From: an uncultured bacterium
GTDB taxonomy: Bacteria > Pseudomonadota > Alphaproteobacteria > Rhodospirillales > Rhodospirillaceae
Length of the DNA stretch: 7,005 nucleotides
Direction: 5' to 3'
Assembly: GCA_903896775.1 (NCBI GenBank)
Contig: CAITZE010000479.1
Span: forward strand, 1-7,005
The notes beneath the pieces are model-generated. The model worked only from the letters and a program-made list of their open reading frames with translations. It was not told where the DNA came from and did not search any database. The position numbers and the translations under genes are program-made. Each line of letters begins with the position of its first letter. The stretch's first letter is position 1. Below, one piece after another: positions 6,869 through 7,005 of the stretch.

Positions 6869-6952
6869 TATGCCCAAAAGTTCCGGCTTTCGGTGAGAAA
6901 AATGTAACGGAGATTACGTTATTTCACACCGAAAGCCTGGCGTATGGGCGTA
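6869..6952. repeat. 84-nt imperfect inverted repeat (long hairpin)
   Basis: An outer stem pairs TATGCCCA (6869-6876) with TGGGCGTA (6945-6952), eight pairs including one G-U. After an internal loop of 8 and 7 nt comes a perfect 11-bp stem, GGCTTTCGGTG (6885-6895) with CACCGAAAGCC (6927-6937). Past one A-A mismatch the pairing continues (6897-6907 with 6914-6925, with one bulged base and one G-U) to a 6-nt loop CGGAGA (6908-6913). Neither strand shows a T-tract after the structure, so a standard intrinsic terminator is not obvious. It could be a factor-independent RNA end, an mRNA-stabilising hairpin, a dispersed palindromic element, or a leader structure of the next gene. Confidence 0.75.
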
Positions 6953-6976
6953 AATTAACGGCACGAAATTCACCTC

Positions 6977-6983
6977 GAGGGAG
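6977..6983 (+). promoter_or_regulatory. strong ribosome binding site of the downstream gene
   Basis: GAGGGAG lies 6 nt before ATG 6990 and is the strongest Shine-Dalgarno match in the window. It supports a real, possibly highly translated gene starting at the window edge. Confidence 0.6.
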
Positions 6984-6989
6984 CCGAAC

Positions 6990-7005
6990 ATGGCCGCCAA
7001 AAAGA
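6990..7005 (+). CDS. start of an unidentified gene, 3'-partial (MAAKK...)
   Basis: Only five codons are visible (Met-Ala-Ala-Lys-Lys) plus one base of the next. The strong SD at 6977-6983 with 6-nt spacing and the ATG make a real start likely. A lysine-rich N-terminus of this kind occurs in histone-like DNA-binding proteins, ribosomal proteins and many others, so no function can be assigned from this fragment. The large inverted repeat at 6869-6952 lies 37 nt upstream of the ATG and would be in its leader if transcription starts upstream of it. Confidence 0.5.

Overview
The window looks like a chromosomal housekeeping segment of an alphaproteobacterium. The main evidence is gene order. lpxC - bamD (comL) - recN - ligA, all on the plus strand, is the arrangement found in many Alphaproteobacteria, where it lies just downstream of the ddl/ftsQAZ end of the division and cell-wall cluster. 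The protein sequences fit, the base composition is moderately GC-rich, and both LpxC and BamD imply a Gram-negative cell that makes lipid A. I cannot assign an order or genus from the sequence alone.

Layout: (1) 1-965, lpxC, whose 5' end lies outside the window. (2) 966-1136, a spacer with a good candidate sigma70-type promoter (1029-1056) that would give bamD its own transcript. (3) 1137-2123, bamD, a complete lipoprotein gene with a long proline/asparagine/serine-rich C-terminal tail. (4) 2177-3856, recN, complete, with all ATPase motifs. (5) 3867-5951, ligA, complete, starting at a GTG only 10 nt after the recN stop. (6) 5952-6066, a spacer with a hairpin. (7) 6067-6864, a class I SAM-dependent methyltransferase of the UbiE/Methyltransf_11 type, substrate unknown. 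(8) 6865-6989, a spacer dominated by an 84-nt imperfect inverted repeat. (9) 6990-7005, the first five codons (MAAKK) of a further gene with a strong ribosome binding site.

How the genes work together: LpxC commits UDP-acylated GlcNAc to lipid A, and BamD belongs to the machine that inserts beta-barrel proteins, so the first two genes build the two leaflets and the proteins of the outer membrane. RecN and LigA handle double-strand-break repair and nick sealing, and are probably co-transcribed. The methyltransferase is separated by a hairpin and need not be functionally connected.

I found no mobile element, CRISPR array, tRNA, rRNA, toxin-antitoxin pair or defence-like gene. I do not see an undescribed multi-gene system here. 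The least explained structure is the large inverted repeat at 6869-6952, which lacks the T-tract of a normal terminator and has a competing alternative pairing across the methyltransferase stop codon.
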